Assembly (NCBI GenBank): GCA_973895155.1
Contig: OZ316894.1
Coordinates: 3,844,001-3,908,000, forward strand
DNA from: Marsupella aquatica
Taxonomy: Eukaryota > Marchantiophyta
Length of the DNA: 64,000 nucleotides
Direction: 5' to 3'
A program made the position numbers and the translations under genes. The stretch's first letter is position 1. Each line of letters begins with the position of its first letter. The notes beneath the pieces are model-generated. The model was given only the letters and a program-made list of their open reading frames with translations, did not search any database and was not told where the DNA came from. Below, one piece after another: positions 24,318-37,323 of the stretch.

Positions 24318-26384
24318 CCGAAGTTATACATAATTAGCTTGCGTCTGCAACTATATATGACATTCTTGGACAGAAAATACTGAGAAGACTCAGATCTTGA
24401 CATTTATCGGTCGGCCGGGTGATATTTCTGACTGAGCCAGTGATTAAATTCTTATTATGATCGAGACATCATCCGGCCAAGAGCTTCACCCATGAAGCTC
24501 GGTAGCTCTCCCGCCTGCGTTGCTTGATATATCCTCCGACTTTTTAGTCGCCGGTTGCAATATCTCCGTCGGAGTTTTGCGCAATCTGACATTAACCGAA
24601 TGATCTAATTAATGATTAACAAGCCCTCGTGCAGCAGGCCGGCGCAGCCGCGCTAGAAGATTGAGCACTAAGTATGCTCTCTCCTGAGTCACAGTATAGA
24701 CACGACAATTAGCCCACTTTTAAGCTTCTCGAGAAATCTGTCCAAGTTATACCAGGACGGCTGGCAGGTGTGACACAGATTGATATATCGGGCTGTGATC
24801 GATCCCTGACAGGAATGTTATTGCCGTCGGCCAAAAAATTGAAGTTTCTACTATCTAGCTTCTTCCAAATGAACATTACTCAAGACCGAATCCATCGTTA
24901 GCACCGATGCCAGATCCGACACACTTTAATCTGAGCCAATTCTCCTAATAGCCACAAGAGCCACCGCCACCACCTTAGCTGCAATGTAATTTAATGATAT
25001 ATACTCGCTGTGGCCCCCTTTCAATTGTAGTAGTATTAGTAGAAAAATACGACAAAGATCCGGCGGGGTCTTCAGCGCCCACGTGTAATATTCTGTAATA
25101 GATAAGGTGAAGCTTGCCGTTCCCCTTGACCTGAAGTGCCTGGAGAGGAACAAGCACATCGTCCTGTAGCTGTCTGGAACAAAAGGTTGCTTCATTAAAA
25201 TCTTCCATGCGTTGCAGCTCAGCTGCCGGATCTCAACTAGAATTTCCATGATGTCATAATTATACCACAGGTGATGATGCGTTAGTATACAGTTAATGCA
25301 AAAGATATTTGCAAGAATCACCTTCGAACCCACCGCACTCGCACGGTGGAACCCGCTAAGATTGGTGCCATCGCCTCAAGTCGGTATTTCTTATGTTGAC
25401 CTCGTCCAATCCTACTCAATAGCCTTAGTGAATCATGTTGCCTCCCCTTGAATCATCTAATTACCAGATCTAAATAAATCAAATGCGTGGTTCATCTGAT
25501 GCCCCCGCTCATGCACCGAAAAACTATTTGAAGACGCTGCTGCATATTCTTGCAAACGAACACGACACACTAATTGTTTGGCAAGTGATGAGAGAGTTGA
25601 ATTGCCGGAAACTGTTTCTTTCTCATCAGCAAAATGAGAAATCTAAGCCCGGATGGACCCAAAAGTAGACGTTGGGTCTGAGGCTTGGATAGACTGATCG
25701 ACCAAACCCTTTACAGTTAGCTAGGTCACTAAATCGACAGGCAACTCCGTTATGTTCGCTTATCCCGGCAGCCAGTGTCGCATAATATTGGGTGACAGCA
25801 AGTATAGACTACTTGTTGTCGTGCCCAAGTGTGGCTTCCACAGCACATCATCATATTTGGTGTCATTTTCTGTGATGTACGCGTCCTTGCGTTTTCTTTG
25901 TCTCTCTTTGTTTTAATTATCTTCAAGATGATTACCCCCGAGATCGCACAACAAGGCCACTTGATGTGACTTCTCTCCTTTGAATGCCTTCGAGCTTAAA
26001 TTCGTCGCCATCAAGTACTCTTCGGCATGTGTTATTGCAGACGTGAGTGCGGGCGTGAGTGCTCTGTCACGTCAGGGTAGGGCTCGGGCTTGTGCTTCAA
26101 TTCAAAGAGAGCTTGTCACAAAATCAGTGGCCTTAAGTCATGTACTTTAGATCAATCAGTGACAATCCTCCCAACATCATCGTTCAGTAAGCTCATTGAC
26201 ATCATTAAGCAGGAAGGATGACTCTGGGAGTGTGCCTCCATCCTCGGTGACCTCAAAATTTCTAGACACGCTTCCAAAATTGGAATGGACTTGAGTCTCG
26301 TTACTTTACACTTCCTTCTGCTCCCAATTTAGATTCTCCCGGGACCAGAGAGCACTGTCTTGAAACAGTTCCAATTGAAATGAA
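24318..26384. other. Gap beyond kinase copy B
   Basis: The first 400 bp repeat the sequence beyond copy A (19148-19560), confirming that the duplication includes kinase introns or 5' flank. A 135-codon open frame (25333-24926) has no recognisable domain and I do not call it. From 25334 to 26384 I see nothing supported. Confidence 0.5.
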
Positions 26385-29260
26385 CGGCTCAAAAGCTTTA
26401 GTGACAAATAATTTTGATCTGGCCAGGCCGTTCTTCAATTCTTTCAGTCACACCTTTCTCCACACAATTGAGATTTTGGGCGAGCTGAAGAATTGACTTA
26501 TTTAATTTGGAAAAATTCAATGAGTGATTAGAGAATATTCTGGCTGGGTGACACTTCATCGATTCTTGAATGTCGACATTGGATCCCCGAAATTGACACA
26601 AGTTGGGTATATAATTTCTTTTCATAATTTGTTTTGCAACCCTTTCTTTCAGTCTGCCCACTAGCCATCAATTCCATTAATGAAATAAGGTGGCCACTCC
26701 TAGGGTTGACCCTTGTTGGTTTCTCTTACATGTGCGATGGCCCCCATTGAATCTCTTCCAAAAGAAATATATACCAACCATTCATATATTGACAGATGGT
26801 GGATGAATCATGGGATGACAGAGAGCATTTTTGAATGGCTGCCTCCTTGGTTACCCCTTCCTGGCTGCATCTAAATATCTCCAAGAATTAAAGGAACCAC
26901 CCTTTACTTTGTTCTCACACCATGTTGGAAGATTTGGAAGCTCCAAAACCAGTCTGCTAATGCAAATTTCGATTGTAATCAGAACCATCTTCTAGGGCCA
27001 TATAATAAAATGTAGATCCCTCCCCAGTACATAAGAGTCTTGTAACCTAGCTAGGAACGGTAGAGAAATAGTGAAGTAATTGTCCACACTGAGCCACAGC
27101 CAACTAGATGAGAGAGAATTGCTATTTGAGCAAATTGGGGAAGAGTAAATTCAGATACGTACCTCCTTTCCTGCCTCGTAGCCAGCTACACGTTATCCCG
27201 ACTGTAATTTGTGGTAAATAATATTAATTGTTGCATAACACTATTTCCAGTGAAACAATGTAGTTGATTCCTCTAGCGAGAACAGAAAACAATACATTGT
27301 CGTAAGGATACACCGTAAAGCTAGTACTAAGATTTGATCTCCATATTTATTCAGCTTCCTTGAAAAGGTAGAAAGAAGAATGTAGCAAAAGGTTGGAAGT
27401 CACACTGGAAGGGTTCACATCCAAAAATATTGACATCAAGTGAGAACGAAGGAATAGAGGGTCTGGTGTGCCATTCTAAAAGTGTTACATTGTTATCACA
27501 TGATTCATTGTTTGTCATATATCAACAATCGATTAGTGGTTTTTTTTAGCTTCTTCTTTGTTTGAAAGGGTGTGGTTTAATAAAGGGCACTCACACAGGG
27601 TATACAAATATTTCAGAAGGTAAATCCCAAAAGGAAAGGCCAAAGCAACATCAAGATGCCAAGCAACATCAAGATGCCAAGCAACATGTGTAGTTAGATC
27701 AAGGGGGAGTAACACTTAGCCCATCGCTTGATAAAACTCTCTGCAAGATGTGTGCTGCCTGGCATGTGTCTAAGATTACTTGTGTGCCCGCATATGTCTA
27801 AGATTAAGTCTCAGCCATTCCTTGAGGTAGTCAGGGTTTTTACGCACAGTCCATTTTTGTTCTACACACACTCTGTTTTGTGACTCTGTCCTTCCTTTTT
27901 CAGTGAAATCAAAGCGCCCCTACAAGGATGCCAGACCGTGCCACACTTGTCTCAACACTCAGCTAGTACTTTCATAGCCCATATGCGTGCAAGAGTAGGG
28001 TGGCATCATACAACATGGACGCTTGAACGTCAGAAGTTTAATCTATCACACTTGGATCAAAGTTAATAGACATTCAAGGACTTCAAATTATGAAAGTTTT
28101 TGTGCTACATGTGAAATCGACCCTACTCCTTGTACCACCCCTTCCAAGTAAGTGGCTTAAATGGTCTCACGTGATATGCGAGTAATTAGAAATGGGGCCC
28201 CGAGTTCCTTGCCTAACCCTGACGACGTTCTTGGCTTACAGCAGATTGCAATATTCAGGTATCAACGCTAGCATGCACATACTTCGTATATTCACGAACA
28301 TTAATTGGTAGGAAGCTTACGATGAGCACATCTTGAAGCTCCAACATATGGCTGACACGCTCAATAGACACCAAAATTTAAAAGCCCCCAGTACGTCTGA
28401 CGTCTGTAGGTGATAACCACCAATTCAAAGAAAACAACTATGCTTGCAGCTTGCAAGCTACATTACACAGATTTAAAGCTCTAATAACTTCCTTTGATAT
28501 ACAGTTATATAAACAATGCTTTAACTTCTAGCAGTTTCGGAACCTCATATGTTACGTACTCCAACTCGATGTACATTTGAAAACTTTATTCGCGGGACAA
28601 ATTATTACTGACCCATTACGCATGACTTGTACAGTTGATCGCAAACTCTGATCATTGCAGCCTTGTGTGGTACAATCAGGTTGATGGATTTACAGCAATG
28701 CCTACGAAGAGCGATAGAGTTGACAGGATCCAGAAGCAGATCATGACTCTTCCATTTGCCAACTAGATCGAATAATTCATATCTATATTATTGGTGGAGC
28801 TCCACTAGCTCGTGGTCAACTCAGACCAGCGCGAAGGAATTGTCGATGTTTGGCCACTGACCTACTGGACCTGGATGGAATGTGTCATTCCTCCAATGCC
28901 AAGCCGTCAGTCAGATGTAGAGAAACTCCTGGAACTGAATCAGATGTCCCAGGAATGCCGATCTTTCCATTCGTTGGCATCGTGAATGCTTTTCAACAAT
29001 AAACGTACTTGAGAGATTGCAATTCCCGTCTTGGGGGTGGGGGGGTATTGTTTAGGGTCGACGGACTGTGGTTCTTGCAGGAAATGACTTGTCTGGTTTC
29101 TACAATTCCCGTACTTTCTGGCTGATTTCGAGGCATAGCTTATTACTCGCGTCTTGTCTTTACAGTGTAAACCTTGAACTGTTCCTGAGATTTGTCATCT
29201 CCCCTGAGCATAAGTACTCCAGGGAGTAAGTCCCTTAGAGTAAGCGCAGATAATTCCTTC
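26385..29260. repeat. Segmental duplication, copy 2 (kinase 3' flank)
   Basis: This is the longer partner of 15305-17530 and lies just downstream of the intact kinase gene's stop. It has the same order of anchor sequences plus indels. A third, short remnant of its gene-proximal end is at 22075-22220 next to copy B. No gene is supported. Confidence 0.75.
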
Positions 29261-29463
29261 AAATTTGCTTTAACCAAAAACGAAATTCCAACACCAGTCT
29301 AGCTTTCAATTGGCTTGCCTGGTCCGTTTCAAGAAGCTATTGCACCTTGAATGCAGCTGACTGACAATATTAACAAACAAATCTTGATATGTATACGATT
29401 TGGAGATTTCATCCAACTCACGCCTGTTGTCCTCGATCGAGGGAGACTCAACGCAGGAAGACC

Positions 29464-32400
29464 TCAAAGCATATCAATGTAGGACAGGGCCCGGGAGACC
29501 TTTTTGTTCTTGCCGCCGGAGCCTATTTTCCCAACAGCGGGAGAATTGGAGACTTGTTTCAAGCTTGTACGCGGGGAGGCTGACCTTTCAATTTTTTCAG
29601 ATTTCGCCTTTGCACGATGACCTTGGATCACTGTAGAACGATTGCCCTTTGAGTTCGCTGTAGACGAAGCGCTATCAAGGCTAACTTCCCGAGCAAGTTT
29701 GTTCTGACTTTGAATGCGAGAAATTTCGCCCAGGTCATTTCCAGAGTTTGCTCTGGAAATTGAACTGTCACTGCTTCCGTCCCGCTCCAGGAGGCGTAGC
29801 ACCTGCAAATGTTGCACAACAACAACACAAAAACCATCAAAATTGTTCACTAATTTCAACAAACGTACACATGTCCGAGATAAAACGAGCTTGCTTCTTT
29901 ACCTCGCTCATCCGCGGGCGCTGATCTGGATCTTTGCTGATGCAAAGTCCAGCTGCTTTAACCATCCTGTCAACTTGCTCGACATCGTAGTCTTTGAGAC
30001 GGGGATCTACGATGTCCACAGTCTTACCGGCATGGATCATTGGCCGTGCCTGTCATTCAATAACAATAACAATTTAAGGAATGTGGAACATTCACCTTGC
30101 TTTGCAGCTCAGCTTCTAATTAGTATACTTCTGGGTTTAGTATACGTTTGCTTCAATCTGGGAAACTAACTCTCTACGCGCATCAGTAAGTGAAAGCGTA
30201 CCCATTCTGTCAGGCACGTCTCTCCTCTTGCTCTTGTGGCGTCAATTGCCTTCCGTCCGGTGATAAGCTCTAGTAGAACGACACCGAAGGAATAGACATC
30301 AGCTTTCGCCGTGATGCTCCCGGTCTCTGCATATTCCGGAGCCAAGTAGCTGCATATCCAAAATGCTTCAATATTCAAACCGTGAAGCTTTAAATTGATG
30401 AAACTACAGCCCTAGATCTCAGCGTGCGAAACACTAGGCAGGAGTGTAGGGAAGATGTCAAGGACACCCTTGGTACTGTCAGCTGACAGAGTTGAAACGC
30501 AGTACATTAAGGGCGTAAGAGTTGTTTTAAAACCAATTAAACATCACGCGGATCACTTAATTAAAGTGCTGAAATGGGCTAATGCATTCCTCACCCAAGC
30601 GTGCCGATGACTCGTGTTTCCTCAGCTTCAGCACCACTTAGTTGGCTTCTAGCCAGTCCGAAATCTCCCACCTGTAAATTAGCATTCATTTTTACAATTC
30701 TTCTAAGCCGCCGAGAGTTCACAAGATAATGGATTGAACCGGCTGCCCAGAAAAGACATCACACACTGGCAGAAACGATGGAGGATCCACGGCCATTTTT
30801 GTGAAACGCTATTGACACAATGAACAGGAACGGACGGATCTGAAGGACTCCGACTGCTTCTCATTACAAATCTGGGTTTCTAGTGAATCAACCTCTTACT
30901 TACGAGCCATTCATCTGTGAGCCTACTGTGCTCAAGTCAAGCCAAATTAAGTGAAATGAGAGAGATTAAAGTACGTGAATGAACGGGTAAGAAAGTGGTA
31001 CCATGGGAACAAAATCATGCGTAAGTAGAATATTATTCGGTCGCATATCACGGTGCACAATGCAACCGACACGACACTCTTCGTGCAAGTATCTTAACCC
31101 CCGTGCCGCTCCAACAGCAATCGTCCACCTCCACTTCCATTGCAAGACGTTGACGTTTTTCGCTGCCACAGCCGAATTACAATCAGTGGGAGCTTAACTA
31201 TTCTTGGTGGCAGCTCCTGAACTGTGTTCCAGTCCCGTACGTATACTACTCCGCCAACGAACCATTTGTGATCCCACTTATTTCCCATTTTAGGATCTTG
31301 ATTGATCATAGCTACATAACTGGGAAACCGTTTTGGGTATTTGAAACAGTCGTTACACTAACGAAAATTTAATGAATCGAACCCAACGAGTACACAGATC
31401 TTGGCATCCGTAGCGACCTTGTCAAGTTATTACTTTGAACTACAATTGAGAGTATTAGTCACATCGGACGGTCTCATACTTAAACAGTCCGATGTGACGA
31501 AAGGGATTGAAGTAAATAAATTAATGATCAAACAAATTCTATCAGGTAACACGGATCACACCATGCATTTACTGCACAACGTAACATTGCAACAAAATGG
31601 CATCGGGAATGGCATTCTTCAAAATCATTGCTTGACTTCACAATTCGTAAACGAGAGGAAACTGCTCGTACCTGAGAGGTGCACATCCAGAGACTTGTTG
31701 CAGACGAACTCGTAGACCAGCAAGCGCCTATCGTTTTCAGCGCAGTACCCGATGAGAATCACAAGATTTCGATGCTGAGCATGTTTCAGAACTTGAACCT
31801 CTGCGTCAAACTCATCGTCACCCTGAGAGCTTGCGGCCTTATATTGCTTAACGGCGATTTCTTGGCCTCCTTCGAGTTTCCCCCGATACACGAACCCGTA
31901 CCCACCTTCAGCTATGTAATTCTCCTGGTCAAAGTTATCGGTAGCTGCTTCCAGCTCAGCGTAGGTGAATTCTTTAGCGTCACAGCCAAATTTCGGACCC
32001 GGTTTTCTACAAACTGAACAGAGAGGAGCAATTGGCCGAGGGGTCTTCCTCTTGCCATGGTGAGAATTATCTAGTAAACGTCGATTGTCCTCATTTTGGC
32101 TCGCGACCTTGTTCACCCGTCCGATCGGATTGTTACTGAGATTTGGAGCCTGTGAGATGAGATCCTCTTCTTGGAGAGATCGCTGGAGGGTCCTCACGGA
32201 TCTCGGAGTTGCAGAAGGTGTACTTGGAATGTAGTTCAGAATATTTATCAGCTCATCACCGCCTCTGTCACCGAAGCTTCGTGGAGCAGGGCGATACAAA
32301 GTTGCAACCGAGGTGGTCTTTGGCACCAGCGATTGCAAGTCTCCGGTTGACATTGAAGGTCGGCCTGTAATTTTGTAGATATCATCCGTGGATGAAGTGC

Positions 32401-35400
32401 CAATAGAGCCAACCTTCACGGTGGGATTCAAAGTATCATCTTTAAACTCTGAACAAACCTTGTCCAATTCAGAGGATATCCCAGGTCCCGATTCACTCTG
32501 ACGATCCCTATCTGAATCATTTGTCATTTCATCTCTTTTAGAACCTGTTGAAGAGATGCCTTTTGCAGAAGAAATATCGGGATCTGAAAATTGTTCAGAG
32601 GCGACATCGAGCTCTAAAACTTCTGCCAGCGAAGGTGAGAAACTTATGCAGGACAGATCTGTCCTGGCAGAATGCCCTTCAAGATGAATTTGTTCAGCGG
32701 TTTGAGCTGAGATATTCGTTTTGGAAAGCTGTTCAAGTAAGGAGGTGGAGGAGCTACATGGAGCAGAAGATGATATGCTGATTTGACTAAAACTTTTGGA
32801 CACCTCTTTGTCAACAGTCTTAGCAATCATTATCTGAGCGTTATCGCATGTTTGTTGGTAGTCACCCGCTGGACCCGCGCCACAATTTTGCTCCCGCGGA
32901 ATTGAGTGCAGTACCGGTATATTCTTGGTATCCATCAGTACGATATAGCAGTTGACCAATTGCTCCACAAGATAACTCTTGTCGTTTTTCAAATGCCTGC
33001 AAGAATCACATTAGAGCGGGGTTTCAACATGTAAAAACTTTTGTTATTTTTCTCTTTCTATTTTTCAGTGCATTAATTTCCTATACGCCCTCCCTTGACT
33101 ATTATGCGAAGTATCACAAAAATAGGAAAAGTAAAACACAAATATAGTGTTGCCACATAAAATAACATAATACCTTGTATCAAAATCATGACATTTGTTT
33201 TTAACTTCTTTTTATGTCTTTGGCCAATTACAGGCCCTTTTGCTTAGATTTTCTATTCAAAGATTCATTTTTTCTTGTTTGCGAAAAATCATTCAAATTT
33301 TTATGCACATGAATGTACTAGTTACAGGCATTATGACCCTCAAAACTTGGGGTGCTGCCCTAGTTTTTCAGGGCATTATATCTCATAATGTCTTCTAACC
33401 AAGACATTATTCATAATCTTGTCAGTGTAACCAAACCTTTGAACTTGTATTGTCACTCAGGGCATGAGTTAGTCAGGAAAGGCATCGGGGCAACGCCCCC
33501 AGCACCTAGTGCATGTGTAAGGTACATGCATACCAACAATTCCCACCTACATCCCAGTGGCAAGCCTAGTGAGATCTCTCGATCTTGATTCTAATTAGAG
33601 CGAGGTCTAACACAATTTTTAATGAACCAAATCTCAAAAAATAATACAAGGTTACGCATTGTTAAAAAATGTTGTTTATTTATTTATATATCATATCTAT
33701 CCATACACTCGATTTTAAATAAATGTTTACCCAAGTGTCCCTTTAGCCTCGGGCACCTGATGCTTGAGATAAAAAGACATCTCTTTCAAACCTCGACATT
33801 TTTTTTACGTTGACATTTTATCTTTTTATTATTTTGTCATTTTTTTGTCTTCTTTCTCACAACTACATTTTTCTCTCACTCTCTATATCTTTTCTCCTTT
33901 AAGTCTTTTACTCACGTTGTCATTTTTTCTTTCCTCAACATCTTACTCTCATTTGTTTCTTTTTCCATCTCATATCATCAGGGATGCCGAGCATTGTGTA
34001 AGACGATCCAGAAACTTACTTGTCTAGGAAAACCCATTTTGCTCCAAGCTCCACTGCTTGCCTTGCTGTCACCACTTTCCTGTCGGGCCCGGGGGCTATA
34101 TGGACCAAAGGACTGATCTGCAGCGTTCACGTGCAAGATCCAACGTGCAAGATCCAATGTTCAGGAAAATATTTTCTTCCTGCTGCATTGGGTGGCCAGA
34201 GAGCTGGCCATCATTCTTGACAAACAAGTGAATCACTTTTCCCTCCGTTTACAAATCTGAATCTGGAATTGTCCTCACAGTCTATTGAGATATATCCAAA
34301 TCGTAAATAGGAGTTCGCGAAAGAGTTGTTTGGTGGGCTACCATGAATCTCTTGTACATGACACACCCAGCAACTCCTGGGTCCCCTCTTCATCGACAAG
34401 TCTTATTGAAATCTAATGAACTCCTCTTATGTGACTCACCTGTGTCGAGGCAAAGAGCTTCTGAAGCTCGGGATCACTCTGAATGCCCTTTTCGAACTCG
34501 GCCACCTTCTTGCGTTGCTCCTCCACTATAACATGGTAAGTGGTCCCGTTGAATTGGGCACCTGCGTCGGCCTTTTGCTTGTATCCCACTGCAGGGTGCA
34601 CAGACACAGACCATCACGACAGACCAAGCACTCTCCTAGCTTAGGAATCCCACCATGTCGGCAGCAGGAACACGATTTCAAAGAAACACTTCACATGCAT
34701 CTTTGTCATGAATTCCACTTTTGATAAGAGGGACCGATCTCCCCTACCAAACTCTGTGAATCATGTCGAAAGTTCTATATATATTTAGTCATGTAATTAG
34801 GCAACCGGCCAGATCTCATATACTTCAGTCACATGTGACATTCTTTTGCTGCTGCCCCATGAAGGCAGCTAGAATTAGTGCAGGCCTTCGCAGTAGCTAC
34901 AGTTTGCAAGGCGTAAACGTAGTACGCTCAGCCCACGCCCAGCTTTGGACTCTAACGTTGTCCTGGACCGGCAGGCTTCGGATTCGGCAGGCTTCGGATC
35001 TGGCAGAGTTTTTGCCAGAAGGTCATGATGGGCTAGGCATCTTTGTCGTTGTAATCTCCCCAGAAGTGTAGATGGGACAGAATCTACACGACTTGGCTTC
35101 GCTTCTTCTATATCGATCGGCCGTCCACTACAGTACTAGACATTTTTGTTGCTTATCTGGAGGCTGCACACGGACTCCTAACCGGGAAGCAGAAACCGAA
35201 GCGACAGGTCTTCTGCCATATGGAGCAACAGGAAAGCAACAGCGTCATCATTCCTCGAGTTCTCCGGTAAGAGGAGATATAGACGGCGATCTTTTGTCGA
35301 CTTACGAAGACGTCAAATGCAAAACAAAGAGAAAAGACCGCAAAGTATCTAGTGGGCCCAAAGACAAAATGGCTCGGGCCCACACCACGCCATGCAATAA

Positions 35401-37323
35401 TTACATCATTCTACTCTCCCGGAATCTCAGCCGGTGTTTGTGATGGAATCCCCATTCTGCTACCACTGGTCAACCAAGAATTAGCTGTCCTGCATGCTTG
35501 AAAGTTGATCCATGCTAACCTGGTTTTGATCGTGTCTCCTGCTACAGTAGTCCTTGAGGATTGGGGAGCATCACACAGTCTAAGAAAATCGATGTAGCTG
35601 ATTCACACTACGTAGGAGTCCTCCCGGGCTTCCAACCGAAAATCAACTTGCAGATAAAACTGAGATCTCTCTGCTGAAACTGAGGTCCCTCTGCTGAACC
35701 GTCTAACGAAGGAAACGTCCGCCCTAGCCAAATCATAAAAATTGGATCCCATGATCACCCATCAAACTCCTTTTACACAAACGGCAATGCCATCCTTCCT
35801 AAGTCCTGCAGGTTTCTGTTCGTTGCTTTGCTGAGGTGCTGGTATAAGTCGCTGGCTCGAGCTCCAGTTACACAAAGATTCAACCGGAGAACATAATATC
35901 CAGTTTCAAGAAGGACGAGTCTATCCACATGCGTTCTTCGGCTAGCAAAATACTGAGTACTGATAGGCAACATGGTAATTATGATTTAAATCTCGACCCG
36001 GAATGTATGATTAGAATTGACCGCTGCAACGAAGGTCCATGTAATGATGATAATCGGGCTGCCTGTCAGAGGGTCACAAGTACAGTCTAACCTTTGCGTA
36101 GATTGTTCAACTGGGAGGTTGATCACCGGTTCTAACAGTACCAAGAGAACAGTAGATCAACTTAGAAGCTGATAGACATAGACATTAATTGGTAGTACGA
36201 TTTAGGCACAGACGAGGGCCCGACAGCAATTCGTATGCACTGGTCATGCGTAGGCACAGTGACAGATTTTAGCTACCGAGAAATGTCGATATGGCTACTG
36301 GCAGCTTGTTGTGTAACTTCTGAAGCAGGTAAGGACTAGTTCACGCGTAGAAATGTAATCTTATGATCCCTTCAATGCAAATACAACCCTCGAGCTAATA
36401 TACTGCCCAAATCCTACATATTGGAGAGTTTCGTTCTAAATACAAGGCTAGAATCGACTCAATCTCATCTCCTGTGAAGACCCTCACCGAAACTGGTAAC
36501 TTTGATTTCATCCTTGAGATTCACACGTTGGTTAGTGGAAAATTTTAAAATAACTACGGATTTTGCGTTCCTAAAATATTAGTAGGATGCCAATTAATAA
36601 AGGACAACCTATACCCAGTTCTTGAAAAGGCTCAATCTTAACAAGAGCAACGCACAATATATTCGAGAAAAATCCTGTCTAGGTTAACGCCGAAGTAGCT
36701 GAATCGTAGAAGAAACTTAGTTTTTACAAACCAGAACCTCGCGCGCCTCTCAAACAATCACATGCAAAAAGCCAGTAACCAAATTGAGTTGCAATAATTT
36801 CCTTACATATATTTTGAATCATGCTGGCGTGCATAGACTTTCTGGGAGGTGACGTACTAGGATTCATTACTTGATGGAGGATGCCCAGAATATGTAAATT
36901 GTCTCCGGGCTCGCAAATATGGAGAGCGGACTTCAAGGGTGCCAGCTGGAACTCTCTCGTCGCGTCCAAAACCACCACAATGACCTTCGGCTCGTACTTT
37001 GAAATTGCCATGCTCATCGTCTTGCCTGAATCTGTGCTTTGAGCTGAGTCCTGAGTTTCCATGATAAAGCTGTTGATGGAGGCTGTTGATTCAAGACGTA
37101 ACGGCTCAGAGAACCTGTCTGTGTAGAAGGGTGGTCTACCCGGAGAAGGGCGGGGAGAGGGCCCCTTCTTGGGATGAGGAGGCGGGGAGTACATGGACTG
37201 TAAAGTCCCTGATGAATTTTGTTGTTTGGTCTCTATCCCTGCGGCCTGCTCTCGCCCGGATAACAGAAGAGGAGAGACAGCAGAACCAGACAGGCCGGCG
37301 ACTTCACCAACCCCACTCTTGAT
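29464..37323 (-). CDS. USP-like/receptor-like cytoplasmic kinase ('SELMODRAFT_444075' family)
   Basis: Proposed exons: 37323-36807, 34588-34440, 34117-34020, 32996-31672, 31162-31002, 30671-30595, 30349-30202, 30049-29903, 29802-29464. All junctions are GT-AG and in phase, giving about 986 aa from the first listed exon, or 943 from the ATG at 37194; an upstream first exon is possible. The N-terminus is a universal-stress-protein-like fold ([22 protein letters not shown], then [13 protein letters not shown]). A serine-rich linker and [11 protein letters not shown] lead into the kinase. The kinase has [41 protein letters not shown] and an SYIDML end. The family is often named 'inactive', yet Lys, HRD Asp, Asn and DFG are all present, so I predict an active Ser/Thr kinase. 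Two paralogues alongside are decayed. Confidence 0.9.
33246..33415 (+). repeat. Dispersed repeat R1, copy 2 (in kinase intron)
   Basis: This is the partner of 20160-20350. It sits in the intron between the exons ending at 34020 and starting at 32996, with extra pyrimidine-rich DNA to about 33990. It probably explains part of that intron's length. Confidence 0.55.

Noticed and set aside
24926-25333. Minus-strand 135-codon frame as a kinase N-terminal exon
   Set aside because: It does not resemble the N-terminal exons of the intact kinase and lacks any motif; similar DNA beyond copy A is not open.
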